Assembly (NCBI GenBank): GCA_009668925.1
Contig: SBEK01000161.1
Coordinates: forward strand, 1 to 8,962
Direction: 5' to 3'
Length of the DNA: 8,962 bases
From: Deltaproteobacteria bacterium
GTDB lineage: Bacteria > Desulfobacterota > Syntrophia > Syntrophales > Smithellaceae
The translations under genes and the position numbers were made by a program. The notes beneath the pieces were generated by a model. The model had not been told where the DNA came from. It made no database searches and was given only the letters and a program-made list of their open reading frames with translations. Shown here piece by piece: positions 7,732 through 8,962 of this stretch (positions within the stretch are counted from its first letter, which is position 1; each line of letters begins with the position of its first letter).

Positions 7732-7743
7732 CTATTCTTGCTC

Positions 7744-7781
7744 TGTCATTGCGAACCGTCTCTCAGACGGTGTGGCAATCT
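7744..7781. repeat. GTCATTGCGA...GGCAATCT repeat, unit 3
   Basis: This unit starts TGTCATTGCGA and ends GTGGCAATCT. Its core is a perfect 7-bp hairpin, ACCGTCT, CTC, AGACGGT (7755-7771). The framework ends match units 1 and 2, while the core is unrelated to theirs. It begins about 50 bp after unit 2. Confidence 0.75.
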
Positions 7782-7807
7782 AATTCTATTTCAAGATCTG
7801 AAAGGTG

Positions 7808-8108
7808 GCAGTTTCAGCGGGGCATGCCTTTGTTCAATGCCCTCAACTGTGGCGATAATTCCATTCCATATCAGGCGCTGCCTTTGTTGTCTGCGTTGTC
7901 GGCTTCCTCAGCGTATTGCCAATACGCCTCCGGCGCCTCCTCCTTGCCGCCGCGGCATCATCCTGATCTGGAATGGAATACGGCTTGCTGCGCTTTAGCC
8001 GAAAACTCACCCTTCTGGCTCAGACAGTTCGGCTGTCTTTTGCTCAACTTCGATAAGCGCCACAACATTTCAGGCATCATTCACTCAGTCACACCCCGCT
8101 GAAACTGC
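7808..8108. repeat. 301-bp noncoding element with 15-bp terminal inverted repeats (MITE-like or structured RNA)
   Basis: The ends are perfect inverted repeats: GCAGTTTCAGCGGGG (7808-7822) and CCCCGCTGAAACTGC (8094-8108). Nested inside are ATTCCATTCCATATCAGG (7858-7875) and its inverse at 7962-7979, 17 of 18 positions matching. A central hairpin GCGTATT/AATACGC lies at 7911-7927. Further small stems are GGGCAT/ATGCCC (7820-7842), CGGCT/AGCCG (7981-8001) and AGACAG/CTGTCT (8022-8038). No transposase is encoded. The 156-codon plus-strand frame spanning this region and the preceding repeats (7632-8102) resembles no protein and changes character with the repeats, so I treat it as spurious. I see no clear target-site duplication. 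The element could be a non-autonomous mobile repeat or a folded RNA. Confidence 0.6.
8022..8041 (+). terminator. terminator-like hairpin inside the 301-bp element
   Basis: AGACAG (8022-8027), a 5-nt loop TTCGG and CTGTCT (8033-8038) run into TTTT (8038-8041). The stem is short (6 bp) and the T-run brief, so it is at best a weak plus-strand terminator. It may instead be one arm of the larger folded element. Confidence 0.35.
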
Positions 8109-8142
8109 AATGGTAAAATTATTGATTGGACAAATTTCCCAC

Positions 8143-8200
8143 AAAAAACCGCGTTTGGCTTTAGGTCCTTATTATCCTGAAAAGCCAAACGCGGTTTTTT
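8143..8200. terminator. 20-bp-stem bidirectional terminator hairpin
   Basis: The arms at 8143-8162 and 8181-8200 are perfect inverse copies over 20 bp, built on ACCGCGTTTGGCTTT, with an 18-nt loop in which AGG and CCT can pair further. The right arm ends in T6, and the left arm begins with A6, which is a T-tract on the other strand. It can therefore terminate transcription from both sides. It lies at the junction between the GC-rich repeat region and the AT-rich gene at the right end. Confidence 0.85.
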
Positions 8201-8277
8201 CAAGCAGTCTGATTTTATAGTGATTTTTCGCTTTGCATCCTGCCTCAAAAAGAGTAAGATTGACGCACATCTCCAAA

Positions 8278-8289
8278 AAAACCAAACGC
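8278..8289 (+). repeat. third copy of the terminator-arm core
   Basis: AAAAACCAAACGC-type sequence here repeats the right arm of the preceding hairpin (AAAAGCCAAACGC, 8180-8192) with one mismatch over the aligned 12 bases, in the same orientation about 98 bp downstream. It is immediately followed by AGTATATT. It could be chance, a decayed duplicate of the arm, or a site for alternative pairing. Confidence 0.35.
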
Positions 8290-8291
8290 AG

Positions 8292-8321
8292 TATATTAAT
8301 TGTTAAACAAGACAATTGGAG
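8292..8321 (+). promoter_or_regulatory. possible -10, operator-like inverted repeat and ribosome site of the right-end gene
   Basis: TATATT (8292-8297) is a possible -10 box. No good -35 lies 16-18 nt upstream; TTGACG at 8260-8265 is 26 nt away. AATTGT (8298-8303) and ACAATT (8312-8317) form a 6-8-6 inverted repeat that could be an operator. TTGGAG (8316-8321) is a ribosome site 8 nt before the TTG at 8330 and decides that start. If TATATT is used, the leader is only about 25-30 nt. Confidence 0.4.
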
Positions 8322-8329
8322 TATCGATT

Positions 8330-8962
8330 TTGTTCAATCATAAAAACATTATTAAGTATCATTTCGATGAGATACCGATTAATGAAGAGTGCTTACTCAT
8401 GAGTGAAATCTACATGAAGGAATATGATCAAGCACTCGGTAAAATGTTTAAAGGAGCTGATTGCAACCCTTATGAGGTAGGCTGTGCCGGTTTCGTGGCA
8501 ACAAGACAGATAAACGATAATTCAATTGATTTATCCTGGTATCCAAACACTCACACAAGATTTCATGAAGTATCAATTAGTCTTCCAAAAGACAAATTTA
8601 TTGTGTGTGTTGGCTGTCGAGGTTACGACATTAGACTACATATTTTTGTTTATGATGAATGGCTGGAACATCTGTATACTCGGGAATACTCTGTTTTTGC
8701 GTTGATTGATGCAATAGGTGTAAAAGACGCGATACGTAACAACCGTCTGACTAAACAAAAGTTGTTGTTAGTGCGTAACAGATTGGATTCTCTTTCAGAG
8801 AAACATAAAAATATATCCTTTATTTCATTCGCAGACAGTTTAATACTAAAAAGCAATTGGTCTGTAGGCTATTTCCCTAAAGATATTAAATGCTCTTATG
8901 AACCAGAGTTGTTCTTAAAGATAATAAAAGAAATAGAGGTCATATATAGTGAAGTATTAGAT
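8330..8962 (+). CDS. unrecognised protein with a possible nucleotidyl-cyclase-like domain (partial, C terminus missing)
   Basis: The frame is open for 211 codons to the window edge with no stop. TTG at 8330 is chosen for its TTGGAG ribosome site 8 nt upstream; Met24 (8399) is the first ATG. Residues 1-115 match nothing I know and contain Cys at 21, 45, 52, 93 and 96. Residues 120-133 (YSVFALIDAIGVKD) resemble the first metal-binding strand of class III nucleotidyl cyclases, with Asp127. Residues 162-173 (ISFISFADSLIL) resemble the second, with Asp169. The 42-residue spacing fits that fold, and the (F)xDxxG...(S/A)DS style is like divergent Pycsar-type cyclases. This is inference by eye. Composition is about 35% G+C, well below the left-hand genes, which suggests horizontal acquisition. 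A downstream effector gene would be expected if it is a defence cyclase, but it lies outside the window. Confidence 0.7.
   Translation, partial: MFNHKNIIKYHFDEIPINEECLLMSEIYMKEYDQALGKMFKGADCNPYEVGCAGFVATRQINDNSIDLSWYPNTHTRFHEVSISLPKDKFIVCVGCRGYDIRLHIFVYDEWLEHLYTREYSVFALIDAIGVKDAIRNNRLTKQKLLLVRNRLDSLSEKHKNISFISFADSLILKSNWSVGYFPKDIKCSYEPELFLKIIKEIEVIYSEVLD

Noticed and set aside
7627..7781. A short CRISPR array
   Set aside because: The repeated parts are the two paired ends of each unit, spacing is irregular (67 and about 50 bp), the units contain internal hairpins and no cas genes are present.
7632..8102. A 156-codon plus-strand open frame
   Set aside because: It reads straight through three palindromic repeat units and most of the 301-bp inverted-repeat element, has no ribosome site and shows no domain. 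It is most likely a by-product of GC-rich repeats.
8650..8856. A 68-codon minus-strand frame
   Set aside because: It is antisense to the open right-end gene, which has a ribosome site and coherent motifs; this one has neither.

Overview
The window has about 7.6 kb of ordinary, moderately GC-rich chromosomal housekeeping genes. A repeat-packed intergenic stretch of about 700 bp follows, and then the 5' part of a clearly AT-rich gene that runs off the right edge. The gene types fit a Gram-negative bacterium: an outer-membrane-type OmpA/Pal lipoprotein, a monofunctional peptidoglycan transglycosylase, an Aquifex-type aconitase and a eukaryote-like NADP isocitrate dehydrogenase. I would guess an anaerobic Desulfobacterota (Syntrophales-like) lineage. 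That is inference from gene content only; no rRNA or other marker gene is present.

Layout. Positions 1-102 may hold the last codons of a plus-strand gene. Positions 214-5371 hold four minus-strand genes, transcribed right to left: an OmpA-domain lipoprotein, aconitase, isocitrate dehydrogenase and rlmN. The first three are tightly spaced (42 and 33 nt). A sigma70-like promoter (TTGATT-17-TATAAA) lies in front of the lipoprotein gene. Upstream of it, still on the minus strand, is a LysM-LysM-NlpC/P60 cell-wall hydrolase (5546-6481). It has its own promoter (TTGACA-17-TATGGG), a leader of about 150 nt and a clean intrinsic terminator. A peptidoglycan glycosyltransferase (mtgA, 6736-7605) is transcribed divergently from the hydrolase, so a wall-cutting and a wall-building enzyme share one 254-bp intergenic region.

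From 7606 to 8329 there is no convincing gene. This stretch holds three tandemly arranged GTCATTGCGA...GGCAATCT repeat units with different hairpin cores. Next is a 301-bp element bounded by perfect 15-bp inverted repeats, with a nested 18-bp inverted repeat and several internal hairpins. After it comes a 20-bp-stem hairpin that looks like a bidirectional terminator. Base composition then falls to about 35% G+C.

From 8330 an open reading frame with no stop reaches the window edge. It has a TTG start and a good ribosome binding site. Residues 121-174 carry two Asp-containing motifs whose sequence and spacing resemble the metal-binding strands of class III nucleotidyl cyclases, including the divergent Pycsar-type cyclases of phage defence. 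This is the most interesting part of the window, but the protein is incomplete and the assignment is tentative.

Functionally, aconitase and isocitrate dehydrogenase catalyse consecutive steps from citrate to 2-oxoglutarate with NADPH formation. The OmpA lipoprotein, NlpC/P60 enzyme and MtgA all act on or bind peptidoglycan. RlmN modifies 23S rRNA and tRNA.
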